From assembly GCA_020746835.1 (NCBI GenBank), contig JAGPNK010000011.1:1609394-1673393 (forward strand): DNA of 64,000 nucleotides. Direction: 5' to 3'. This DNA is from Stachybotrys elegans. Lineage: Eukaryota > Ascomycota > Sordariomycetes > Hypocreales > Stachybotryaceae. The notes below the pieces were generated by a model, which had not been told where the DNA came from, searched no databases, and saw only the letters and a program-made list of their open reading frames with translations. The position numbers and the translations under genes are program-made. Shown piece by piece: positions 22,574 to 33,946 of the stretch; within the stretch, counting starts at the first letter, position 1; each line of letters starts with the position of its first letter.

Positions 22574-22706
22574 TGATTATAGTATAGGCTAAAGACCTAA
22601 TCTATAGTAGGCCCTAGCTTAATACATTAGATAATTAGACTGGCAGAGGACCCAGTCACTAGCTTAGACAATATATCAATCTCATACCACTACACATTGC
22701 ATAAGA
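22574..22706 (+). repeat. G1 3' LTR
   Basis: 133 bp, from TGATTATAGTATAGGCTAAAG to cattgcataaga. It aligns with the split 5' LTR (6232-6291 plus 7763-7834) and the G2 LTR (54462-54598). It is followed directly by the TSD ATAAA. This copy retains more C residues than the 5' LTR (ggcagaggacccagtcac). Confidence 0.88.
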
Positions 22707-22711
22707 ATAAA

Positions 22712-23656
22712 GCCCTTAAGCCCCTAGCTTAAAAGAGATAAATTTATTATTTATATTCTACTATCTACTTATGCCTTATAGTTAAATATAAATAAATAAT
22801 ATCTATATCTATAATAATATAGTAAAGAGATTAAATCCCTTTATTAAAACTACTTTAATAGCTATAGTAGCCTTAGCTATTACTATTACTAATGCTAGTA
22901 AAGTTATTTATAAGGTGAGTTACTCTAAGGGGTTTTCTCTAACTTATTAATATAAATTATTAGTAGACTTTTAAGCTATAGCTATAGTCTTGCTTATCTA
23001 ATGGCAGTATTACTAATAGTCTAGAATATAATAGAATAACTTCTATTACCTTCCTTCCCCTAGAGCCCTAGAGCTATATAAGAAATAGTAGAGTAGAAAG
23101 GGTAAGAAGGCCTAACTTACTAATAATAAGCCCTTTAGTAGTAAAATCAAGCTAATAAAGGGAAGATAGAGAGCTATAGAGATATATAGCTTACTTTAAG
23201 AGCCCTAATAGAATTAGCTTGGTTTTTTAATATAAGTTTTTAGTTGGTTTTTTAGTTTAGTTATTAAATTAATTACATTTACTACCTTTAAATTATATAT
23301 CTAATACCTCTATAATATAATGTTTAATTAAATGCTAATAATATTATAGAGAGCTATTCTTAGATATAGTTAGAGACTGAAGAGATTAGTAAAGGCTATA
23401 GTAATATAAGGGCAAACCAAGCAATATATTAGAAGCTATAGTTATATATAGAAGTATATAATGCATTAGAAGCCATAGTTATATATAGAAGTATATATTA
23501 TAAAGAAACATATAATGCAAAGGAGCTATAGAAGAAACATATAATGTAGGAAACCTGCTTAGTTAGTAATAAAGTATAGATATAAATCTAGAGTAAGCTA
23601 GAAAAGATAATAAAAAAGAAAAAATATAAGCCTTTTAAATCTTATACTTAGAAAGG
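22712..23656 (-). mobile_element. E retroposon, subfamily C, minus strand, part 2 (split by G1)
   Basis: Continues the copy begun at 5680, from gcccttaagcccctagc to the E 5' end cttatacttagaaagga. With part 1 it totals about 1.5 kb. The right flank is gypsy RT (G5), while the left flank of part 1 is E. The outer TSD is not visible. Confidence 0.88.
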
Positions 23657-24052
23657 ATTAAAGAATATATTAATAATATTATAGTATTTAATAATATATA
23701 TAAAGATTATCTATAATATTTAGAATTAGTATTTAAGCGATTTAAAAGACTAAAACTAATAATATTTTAAATAAAGTCTTTTTCTAAATATTTATTAGTT
23801 AGATTATTAGATTTTAAAGTAAATATATTAGATCTAAATATAATAAAAAACTAAATATAAGGAATTATAAAAATAAATATATTAATAATATTAATAGACC
23901 TAGGGACCTACTTTAGTATAGTAACTTTCTTTTATTATTTTATCTATAAGTTTTAAATAAAGACTTAATCTTTAAAAGTCTATAAAACTAATTTATTAAA
24001 GAAACTATAGAATATAAAAAAAATAGTTAAAAAAGTTAATAAAAAGCTTTAA

Positions 24053-25472
24053 CCCTCCCAAGCATGAGGTTTAAAAGGCTTATACTGTTTTTTTTTACTG
24101 TCTTTTCTGGCTTACCCTAGACCCGTTCCTACACACCGTTGCTGACTAAGCAGGTTCCCAGCATTACGTGCTTCCCCCACAGCTCCTTCGCATCACATAC
24201 TTCTTCGCAGCATACGTCAACCTTCTCACACAACCACAGTTCCTTTGCAGCCGCACAGCTTCCGCACACAACTACGGCTTCCAACGCATCACACACTTCC
24301 GCACATGACTACAGTTTCTGATATATTGCTTGGACCAGTGTGTGTAGACTGACTCTCTAAGCGCTTTAGCTACTATAGTCTATTTAGGATAGCTCTCTAT
24401 AATATTATATTATAGAGATATTAGGCATATAATTTAAAGATAGCAAGAGTATTTAATTGAAAAACTAACCCTAAAAACTAATTAAAAACCCTAACTAAAA
24501 AACCAAGCTAAGGCTCCTAAAGTAAGCTATATATCTCTATAGCTCTCTATTTATAGCCATTCTTAATATAGCTAGCCTCTACTATTAGTCTCTTAGATAG
24601 CTTCTTAAGTAGCCTAGGGCTTTTCCTTTTGCTCTTTTTTCTAGGCTTTAGCTATAATTCCTTATTAGAATTACTATATAAAAGTAATATATAGAAATTA
24701 TTCTATTTCTAGACTATTAGTAATACTATTATTAAATAGCTTAAAGAAAACCACTTAGAAAGACTTATCTTAATAATAATATTATTAAAGATATAAATAG
24801 AAATAGTAGTTAGGGCTACTATAGCTACTAGAGTAGCTATATTATTACTATTATTATTATTATTTAATTCTATATTAATAGATATTTAAGTAATATAGAT
24901 AAGGAATTCTTCTTTTTTAAGCTAGAGGCTTAAGGGCTTTATATAGCTATAGGCTAGGGTAGCTCTATTAGTAGCCTAGAGTAATGGCTTTTCTAGCGTT
25001 AGTAACCTTATGGTTATAGTTAGTTAAAGCTTTCTATTAGTATTACCAGTAGGGCTCTCTTTCTAGATATAGGTTACAGTTATAGTTATAATAAGGCTTC
25101 TATAGCATTAGCAACCTTATTTAATAAGTTAACCAAAGCTTTCTAGCCGGGCACTAGCAACCTTGTGTAGTTGCAGTCAGTTAGAGCCTTCTATCTAACC
25201 CCGCCCTAACCTTCTGCCAGCTTAATATCCCATTGCATTATATGCCTACGCATAGTCAAGCTTAGTATAGCTTGTAATAGTACTTGCAGCTACCTATAGC
25301 TTAGCTACTCAGCCAGTCAGCTACCCTATACAGGCAGCCTAATAATGGCTTTATTATTGTTCTTCTTTACTATTTATAACTATATTAATTACTAGGGCAC
25401 TAGATACTATCTCTACTGTTTATTTACTCTTTACTATTTATACTCTATACTATATACTCTTTTTCTTATTAT
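24053..25472 (+). mobile_element. E retroposon, subfamily B, full length, plus strand, mosaic mutation load
   Basis: 1420 bp, 5' end ccctcccaagcatgagg, 3' end tctttttcttattat. TSD aaaaagctttaa at 24041-24052 and 25473-25484. The first 300 bases are rich in C (gacccgttcctacacaccg, ccttctcacacaaccacag); the rest is strongly mutated. A 60-codon open stretch at 24139-24321 lies in this little-mutated block and is not conserved elsewhere. Confidence 0.92.
24259..24330 (+). repeat. 35-40 bp tandem repeat inside the E 5' region
   Basis: Two imperfect units starting cttccgcacacaactacgg (24259) and cttccgcacatgactacag (24296). The same unit recurs at 35512 and 35556, and in reverse in the copy at 19745-20975 (about 20748-20815). 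E copies differ in the number of units. Confidence 0.7.
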
Positions 25473-25593
25473 AAAAAGCTTTAAGATTTTAAAATATCTA
25501 AAGAAATATTTAAATTTACAATTATAAAGAAAAGATTATTTAATATATTATAGACTAAACTAATATTAAAAATATCTTTATAATAAGGAAAAG

Positions 25594-27163
25594 CCTTCTA
25601 AGTATAAGATTTAAAAGGCTTATATGGTTTTTTTTTCTATATCTTTTCTAGCTTACTCTAGACCCATTTCTATATACTATTACTAACTAAGCAGGTTCCC
25701 TACATTATATACTTCCTCTATAGCTCCTTTATATTATATATTAGCCTTCTTATATAGCTATAGCTTCTTTATAGCGTACGTTCCTTTATAGCTATATAGC
25801 TTCTATATATAACTATAGCTTTTAATGCATTATACAGTTCTGTATATAACTATAGCTTTTAATATATTACTTATGCTTTAGCTATTACAGTCTGTTTTAT
25901 ATCACAGGGGCATTAGGTATATAATTTAGTAATAAAAGTAATTAATTTAATAACTAAACTAAAAAAGTAACTAAAAATTTATACTAAAAAGCCAAGCTAA
26001 TTATACTGAGGCTCTATAGCTCTCTCTTCTTTATTAGCTTGATTTTGCTACTAAGGGGCTTATTATTAGTAAGTTAGGCCTTCTTACTCTTTCTACTCTA
26101 TTACTTTATATATAGCTCTAGGGCTTTAAAGAAAGAGAGATAGTAGAAATTATTCTATTACTATTAATAATACTATTATTAGATCTCTTAAAGTAACTTA
26201 CCTTATAGATAACTTTATTAATATTAGTAATAGTAGTAGCTAAGGCTACTATAGCTATTAAAGTAGTTTTAATAGAGGGATTTAATTGCTTTACTATATT
26301 ATTATAAATATAAATATTATTTACTTATATTTTAACTATAAAGTATAAGTAAATAGTAAAATATAAATAATAAATTTATCTCTCTTAAGCTAAAGGCTTA
26401 AAGGCTTTATATAGCTATAAACTAGAAATAAAATAAGCTTTTTAATAGCTTTATTAGTAGCCTAAAGTAATAGCTTTTCTAGTATTATTAGTTAAAGCTT
26501 TCTATTAGTATTATAGTGCTCTCTATCTAGGTATAGATTATAATAAGGCTTCTATAGTATAACTTTATTTAATAAATTAACTAAAGCTTTCTAGCTAGGC
26601 ACTATTAGTTTAAGCCTTCTATTTAGTTTAATCCTACCCTAACTCTCTATATATCTTAATATTCTATTATATTATATACCTATATATATATGGCTTATAA
26701 TATTATAGCTATCTATAGCTTAGCCACTTAGTTACTTAGCTACTTAGCTACTCTATATAATAAATAAAAGAGTATATAGTATAGAGTATAAGTAATAAAA
26801 AGCAAATAAATAGTAAAGATAGTATTTAGTACTTTAGTAATTAATATAGTTATAAATAGTAAAGAAGAATAATAATAAGGCTATTATTATATATATAGAG
26901 TAGCTAACTGGCTAAACAGCCAAGTGGCTAAGCTATAGGTAGCTATAAGTACTATTATAAGCTATACTAAGCTTATATATAGGTATATAATGCAATAGAA
27001 TGTTAAGCTAGTATAGCTACCCTATATACTTAATAATAGCCTTATTATTATTTCTCTTTACTATTTATAACTATATTAATTACTAAAGCACTAAATACTA
27101 TCTTTACTATTTATTTACTTTTTATTATTTATACTCTATATTATATATTTATTTCCTTATTAT
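25594..27163 (+). mobile_element. E retroposon, subfamily C, full length, plus strand
   Basis: Starts ccttctaagtataag just after a 12-base E 3'-end stub (25582-25593, aataaggaaaag, opposite strand) and ends tttccttattat at 27163. Flanks differ (G5 left, G3 right), so no TSD can be shown. A truncated minus-strand E is nested at 26760-27013. Confidence 0.85.
26760..27013 (-). mobile_element. E retroposon, 5'-truncated, nested in E
   Basis: 254 bp from the E 3' end to gaatgttaagctag. TSD tagctactctatata (26745-26759) versus tagctaccctatata (27014-27028). Confidence 0.9.
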
Positions 27164-28153
27164 ACTTATTAATAGTATCTCTTACTATTTAAATTAGCTC
27201 TCTTCTTTTAATTTATTTATTATCTTTTTAATTATATCTTTTCTATTTTATAAAATACTTAATTTATTATTATTTATCTTTTTTAATAATTTATTCTTTA
27301 ACTATTCTATTAATTATTTAGAGCTATCTATTATTAGCTAATATTAGTTTTTTAAACTTTAGTATTAATTTAATAAAAGTATTACTATCTTTTAATTCTA
27401 GAATTAAATATATTATTAAGACTATATTATATATTTTTATTTTCTTAAAAACTTTAGTTAATATATTAATAGATCTCTCTTTTATAAAACTATAAATGGC
27501 CTTACTTTTTATTATAATTGCTTTTTAAATAAATTTCCTAATATTAAATAGTTTTAATATAGCCTTATATATATTTTATTTTTTAGCTAAAATTAAATTA
27601 GTCTATACTTTATATTATATAACTCTTTTAATATTATTATTATTATTATTATAGTATACTATACTTTCTCTATTTATAGCTATTATAGTATATTTAGTAT
27701 ATTTTTATTTATTCTTTTATACTTAGCTATAAATTTATTTATACTTACTAGCTTAAAGCCTATTAATAACTTATTTAGACTAATCTTTATTATTATATTA
27801 AGGCTATTATTTAAATAAAATTATATTATTAATATAATTTCTATCTATTTAATATTTAACATTATTATATAATATCTAATAATTAATTTGATTATTTAAT
27901 TTATTCTTTTTAATATTTTATTAGTCTAAAGGTAGTATACTATACTAAATCTTAATTCTATTTTAAATATATTAAATAAATCTTTTTAAATTTTTAATAT
28001 AAATTTAATATCTTTATTAAATATAATAGTATTAGAAATACCCTAATTAAATAATATCTAAATATATAATATAACCTTAGTCTAGTTTATTATTATATCC
28101 TTTATTAAGTTAAATATAATTACTATCTTTTTAAACGATTTATATATTATTAT
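27164..28153 (-). pseudogene. G3 integrase part, RIP-degenerate, minus strand
   Basis: The reverse complement of 27640-27970 aligns with the integrase region of G2 (61750-62050): matching strings include aataaactaaataat-type runs and taaatattaaatagata. The Ty3/gypsy integrase HPQTDGQTE-like segment falls near 27940-27975, but is mutated. It continues to the right, past two E insertions, at 31525. Confidence 0.7.
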
Positions 28154-30057
28154 TACCCTTCTAAGCATAAGGTTTAAAAGGCTTGTATTGGTTTTTTTTA
28201 CTATCTTTTCTAGCTTACCCTAGACCTATTTCTATATACTATTGCTAACTAAGTAGGTTCCCTATATTATGTATGCCTAGCTTTCTCTATGGCTCCTTTG
28301 CATTATATGCTTCTATATATGACTATAGCTTCTATATATAACTATAGCTTCCAATACATTGCTTGTGCTTGAGCTAATATAGTCTATTATATATTATTCA
28401 TCTAACTCTTCTTAAATAGCTATCTATAATAGTATTAGTATTTAATTAAATATTATATTATAGGGGTATTAGGTATATAATTTAGTAAGAAAATAGTAAG
28501 AGTAATTAATTTAAAAATTAATCTAAAAAACTAATTAAAAACCCTAACTAAAAAACCAAGCTAAGAGAGCTCTCTCAGAGTAACTCTAACTGTCTCTAGC
28601 TCCTAAAGCAAGCTATATATCTCTATAGCCCTATATAGCTATTTATTTCTACTACTAATATAATTAGTCTCTATCTCTAGCCTTCTCTCTAGCCTCTTGC
28701 CCTTTTCTTTATTCTTTTTTCTAAACTTTAAATATAATTCTTTATTAGAATTACTATATAAAGGCAGTATATAGAAGTTATTCTATTTCTAGGCTATTAG
28801 TAATACTATTATTAAAAGACTACTTAAAAAGACTTATCTTAATAATAATATTATTAGAAATATAGATAGAGATAGTAACTAGAGTTACTATAGCTACTAG
28901 AGTAATAAAGGGATTTTATTCTTTTACTATATTATTACTAGTATTATTATTTAATTCACGGATAATGAATTTATCTCTCTTAAGCCAGGGGCTCAAGGGC
29001 TTTATATAGCTATAGGCAAGGCAGATCAAGCTTTTCTCTATTAGCAGCCTGGAGCGATAGCTTTTCTAGCGTTAGCAACCTTATGGTTGCAGTCAGTTAA
29101 AGCTTTCTATTAGTATTGTAGTGCTCTCTATCTGGGCATAGGTTATAGCAAGGCTTCTATAGCGTAACCTTATTTAATGAGTTAACTAAAGCTTCCCAGC
29201 CAGGCACTATTAGTTAGAGCCTTCTATCTAGTCTAGCATGTGCATCTATTATTTCGGTATAAACTGTTATCTAACTCGCCGCTTAACATCCCGTTGCATC
29301 ACATGCCTGCGCATGTATGGCTTGTAACAGTGCTCATAGCCACCTGTGGCTCAGCCACTCAGCCAGTCGGCTACCCTGTACGCAAGGGCAGCCTAATAAT
29401 AGCCTTATTGTTATTTCTCTTTACTATTTATAACTATATTAGTTACTAGAGCACTAGATACTATCTCTACTATTTATTTACTTACTACTACTTATACTCT
29501 ATACTATATACTCTTTTCCTTATTATTATTATTTAATTCTATATTAATAGACTAGATTTAAATAATATAGATAAGGAATTTTTCTTTCTTAAGCTAGGGG
29601 TTTAAGGGCTTTATATAGCTATAGACTGCTCTATTAGTAGTCTAAAGTAATAGTAACCTTATATAGTTATAGTTATAGGCTTTTCTAGCTTAGTTAAAGC
29701 TTTCTATTAGTATTATTAATAGCGCTCTCTATCTAGGTATAGATTATAGTAAGGCTTCTATAGTATAACTTTATTTAATGAGTTAACTAAAGCTTCCTAG
29801 TTAGGCACTGTTAGTTAGAGCCTTCTATCTAGTCTAACCCTGCCCTAACCCTCTAAGTTACAGCCACCTATAGCTCAGCCACTCGGCCACTTAGCCAGTT
29901 ACTACCCTATACATAAGGGCAGTCTAATAATAGCCTTATTATTATTCTTCTTTACTATTTATAACTATATTATTTACTAGAGTACTAAATACTATCTTTA
30001 CTATTTATTTACTCTTTACTATTTATACTCTATACTATATTCTCTTTTTCTTATTAT
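28154..30057 (+). mobile_element. E retroposon, subfamily B, full length, plus strand (first of two at one site)
   Basis: 5' end cccttctaagc, 3' end tttttcttattat. TSD atattattatta at 28142-28153 and atattattatt at 30058-30068. It contains a nested E at 28958-29523. Another E follows directly after its right TSD. Confidence 0.9.
28958..29523 (+). mobile_element. E retroposon, 566-bp 5'-truncated, nested in E
   Basis: Begins acggataatgaatttatc and ends at the E 3' end. TSD tattattatttaattc, 16 bp identical, at 28942-28957 and 29524-29539. It is rather unmutated at 29260-29400 (cttaacatcccgttgcatc). A 69-codon ORF at 29240-29449 lies here, with a similar peptide at 36474-36827. I regard both as chance openness in a little-mutated block. 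Confidence 0.9.
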
Positions 30058-30068
30058 ATATTATTATT

Positions 30069-31512
30069 CCCTTCTAAGCATAAGGTTTAAAAGGCTTATA
30101 CTATTTCTTTTTCACTGTCTTTTCCAGCTTACCCTAGACCCGTTCCCACACTTTATTACTTAGGTTCCCCGCATTACGTGATCAGCGCCTAGCTTCCTCT
30201 ATAGCTCCTTGGCATTATATGCTTCTTTATAGCTTAAGCTTCTTATATAACTATAGTTCCTTTATAGTGTATATCCTGCTCTCCCTTTATTCTTTAGCTA
30301 CTGCCTTATCTAATACAGTTAGTGTATAGCTTCTATATATAACTATAGCTTTTAATACATTGCTTAGACTAGTATATATAAACTAACCCTCTAAGCACTT
30401 TAGCTACTATAGTCTATTATATTATTTATCTAACGTTTCTTAGATAGCTCTCTATAATAGTATTAGTATTTAATTAAATGTTATATTATAGAGGCATTAG
30501 GTATATAATTTGCAAAAGTAATTAATTCTATAACTAAACTAAAAAACTAACTAAAAACTTATACTAAAAAACCAAGCTAAGAGAGCTTTCTTAAAGTAAC
30601 TCTAACTATCTCTAACTTCTAAAGCAAGCTATATATCTATTTATACTAGGGTTCTATATCTATAACCTATTTATAAAATTAACTTTCTAACTAAGGCACT
30701 TATTATTAAAAAGCTAGCTTTTCTTAATCTATTTATTCTTTTACTTTTTATATTCTAACTCTAGATTAGCTAAAGAAAGGAAATAGTAAAAGTTATTTTA
30801 TTATATTCTAAACTATTAGTAATACTATTATTAAAAAACCTCTTAGAATAACTTACCTTATAGATAACTTTACTAATATTTATAGTAGTAATAGCTAAGA
30901 CTACTATAGCTACTAGAGTAGTTATATTATTATAAATATAGGTATTATTTATTTATATTTTAACTAGTATAAGTAGATAGTAGAATGTAGATAATAAATT
31001 TATCTCTCTTAAGCTAGAGGCTTAAGGGCTTTATATAGCTATAGGCATTAAGCTATTTAGCAGCTCTATTAGCAGCCTAAAGCAATGTTATAGGCTTTTC
31101 TAGTATTATTAAAGCTTTCCATTAGTATTATCATAGTCACAGTTATAGCAAGGCTTCTATAGTATTAGCAACCTTACTTAATGAGTTAACTAAGCTTTCT
31201 AGCTAGGCACTATTAGTTAGAGCCTTTTATCTAGTCTAATCCCGCTCTAACCCTCTGCTAGCTTAACATTCTATTATATTATATACCTATGTATAAGCTT
31301 AGTGTAGCTTGTAAGGGTGCTTGCAGCCACCTATGGCTCGGCTACTTAGCCAGTTAGCTACCCTATACACAAGGGCAGCCTAATAATAGCCTTATTATTA
31401 TTTTCTTTACTATTTATAACTGTATTAGTTACCAGAGCACTAGGCACTATCTCTACTATTTATTTACTCTTTACTATTTATACTCTATACTATATACTCT
31501 TTTCCTTATTAT
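30069..31512 (+). mobile_element. E retroposon, subfamily A, full length, plus strand (second at the same site)
   Basis: 5' end cccttctaagc, 3' end ttttccttattat. Left flank atattattatt (30058-30068), right flank atattattatta (31513-31524). The same target string therefore occurs three times around two E copies of different subfamilies. Confidence 0.9.
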
Positions 31513-31524
31513 ATATTATTATTA

Positions 31525-32398
31525 AAAGATATTTAAAAAAATTCTAGTCTAATAGCTTTTAAAACTAAAATCTCTAATCTTAAATAATCTAATTATAAAG
31601 TCTATAGTAATAATATAAAAGATTTAAATAAAAAAATAAACTATAACTTACTAAGTAATTTCTTTCTATTTATTATATATAGAATATATACTTTATAATA
31701 GACTATTTATATTTAACTAACTTTACTTTTTTTTAAAAAAGTTTATTATAATAAAGCTATTAGTATTCTCTATATCCCTAAGTAAAAGTTTTATTATATA
31801 TTTATTAAATAATATCTAATATATAATTCTCTAGAACCTAGAGTTTCGTTATTTTATTATATTTATATAATATAGTAGTCTATTTTTCTATTTAAATAGA
31901 ATATAAATAAATTATATTTAATCCTTAATTTAAAATATATTTCTCTTTTTCTTTCTTAAGTATTTTAATAATTCTCTTTATCTTAGAATTTACTATATAT
32001 CTATTTAAAAACTTTTTCTTTAATATTTAAATATCTTTATTAAAGATATTATAAAATATATATCTTTTTTCTAAATATTATTAAGCTTACTATTTATCTA
32101 TATAAATAGTATTTTATTTTAAATCTTTTATATTTATTTTTATTTAGTATTAAAAGTTATAAAAGAGTATTCAATATTTAATTTAATTTATTTAAGATAT
32201 ATTAAATATTTAGTTAGTATTAATTTAAATAGATAGAGACTACTATAAATCTATAGTTTATCTTAACTAAATCTAAAGTTAATATTATTATATACTCTAT
32301 AATACCTTTTATTACTATATAATTAATTAAGATAATTATCTATTTTATTAATAACTATATTATAATATATAGTTTTTAATATATCTATACTAAATATA
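31525..32398 (-). pseudogene. G3 RNase H to integrase linker, minus strand
   Basis: The reverse complement follows G1 17390-18300 closely. The RNase H block, which includes TLDLV-like coding, maps to about 32220-32398. No open frame. The fragment stops at an E insertion; the expected 580 bp between RT and RNase H (G1 16610-17390 without its E) is missing. Confidence 0.75.
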
Positions 32399-33717
32399 CC
32401 CCTCCTAAGTATAAGGTTTAAAAGGCTTATACTATTTTTTTTTACTGTCTTTTCTAGCTTACCCTGGACCTGTTCTTATATACTGTTACTAACTAAGCAG
32501 CTTCCCTACATTATATAACTAGTGCCTAGCTTCCCCTATGGCTCCTTTATATTATATACTTCTTTATAGCTTAACCTTCTTATATAACAATAGTTCCTTT
32601 ATAGTTATATAGCTTCTGTATATAACTATAGCTTCTAATGTATTACATACTTCTATACATAACTATAGCTTCTAATATATTGCTTCTCTTTATAATATTA
32701 TATTATAGAGATATTAAATATATAATTTAGTAAGAAAGTAGTAAAAGTAATTAATTTAATAACTAAACTAAAAAACTAATTAAAAACTTATATTAAAAAC
32801 CAAGCTAATTATACTAGGGTTCTCTATAATCTATTTATAAGGTTAATTTTCTAGCTAAGGGACTTATTATTAAAGAGCTAGCTTTTTTTAGCCTACTTAC
32901 TCTTTTACTTTTTATATTCTAGCTCTAAATTAGTTAAAGAAGGGAGATAGTGGAAATTATTCTATTATATTCTAGACTATTAGTAATACTATTATTAAAC
33001 CTCTTAGAATAATTTATTTTATAAATAACCTTATTAATATTAGTAATAGTAATAGCTAAGGCTACTATAGCTATTAAAGTAGTTATATTATTATAAATAT
33101 AAGTATTATTTACTTATATTTTAATTATAAAGTATAAGTAAATAGTGGGATATAGATAATAAATTTATCTCTTTTAAACTAGAGGCTTAAGGGCTTTATA
33201 TAGCTATAGATATAGATTAAGCTTTTCTTTATTAGTAGCCTAAAGCGATAATAACCTTATATAGTTATAGTTATACACTTTTCTAGCATTATTAGTTAAA
33301 GCTTTCTATTAGCATTACTAATAGCACTCTCTATCTAGGCATAAGTTATAATAAGGCTTCTATAGTATTAATAACTTATTCAGTTAGTTAGTATTTATCT
33401 AATAAGTTAACTAAAGCTTTTTAGCCAGGCATTAAGCCTTCTATTTAGTCTAATCCCGCCCTAACCCTCTACTAGCTCAATATTCCATTATATTATATAC
33501 CTATATATATATAGCTTGTAATATTATAGCTACCTATAGCTTAGCTACTTAGCCAGTTAGCTACTTTATATACCTAATAATAGCTTTATTATTATTTCTC
33601 TTTACTATTTATAACTATATTAATTACTAAAGTACTAAGTACTATCTTTACTATTTATTTACTTTTTACTATTTATACTCTATACTATATATTCTTTTTC
33701 TTATTATAAATATTTAA
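32399..33717 (+). mobile_element. E retroposon, subfamily A, full length, plus strand, with target deletion
   Basis: 5' end cccctcctaagtataagg, 3' end ttctttttcttattat. Only about 7 bp (taaatat) could be a TSD. About 580 bp of G3 are missing between the flanks. Confidence 0.87.
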
Positions 33718-33946
33718 TAAAAGACTTTATTAAAGATATTATTAGTTTTAGCCTTTTAAATAACTTAAATATTAACTTTAAATATTATAAATAATCTTAT
33801 ATATATTACTAAATATTATAATATTATTAATATATACTTTAATAAACTTATTATATAGCTTTAATTAGTAATCTATAAATCTCTAAGTAAATAATAAACT
33901 ATTATAAAACTTTATTAATACTATATATAATACTTTTAGTTTATAT
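33718..33946 (-). pseudogene. G3 reverse transcriptase core, minus strand
   Basis: Reverse complement of G1 16380-16610. The catalytic box reads YINNIIIFS on the minus strand at 33808-33834, again with Asn for both Asp. It is cut on the right by a minus-strand E. Confidence 0.8.

Larger units (their letters stand above)
6232..22706 (+). mobile_element. G1: Ty3/gypsy LTR retrotransposon, degenerate, with nested insertions
   Basis: A complete LTR-to-LTR element inserted in an E copy, with 5-bp TSD ATAAA (6227-6231 / 22707-22711). Five-bp duplications are usual for Ty3/gypsy. Its own segments, separated by E insertions, are 6232-6291, 7752-7910, 8122-8618, 9131-10011, 11668-12092, 13417-14821, 16150-16973, 17176-17920, 18093-18352, 18453-18706, 18823-19744 and 20976-22706. 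RT and RNase H can be read through RIP-type stops in the + direction. The integrase core readable in G2 is missing here; the gap coincides with the E fragment at 18352. Non-functional. Confidence 0.9.
23657..25581 (+). pseudogene. G5: Ty3/gypsy RT fragment (same family as G1)
   Basis: Pieces 23657-24052 and 25473-25581 match G1 16478-16973. The catalytic box reads YINNIIVFN at 23666-23692 in the + direction. The fragment starts just before the box and ends at the same position where G1 carries a truncated E (16974). Here the site also holds 12 bases of an E 3' end (aataaggaaaag). An E insertion splits it. Non-functional. Confidence 0.8.

Noticed and set aside
24139..24321. 60-codon ORF rich in Thr, Ser and His
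   Set aside because: Falls entirely in the unmutated tandem-repeat block of one E copy; other copies do not keep the frame.
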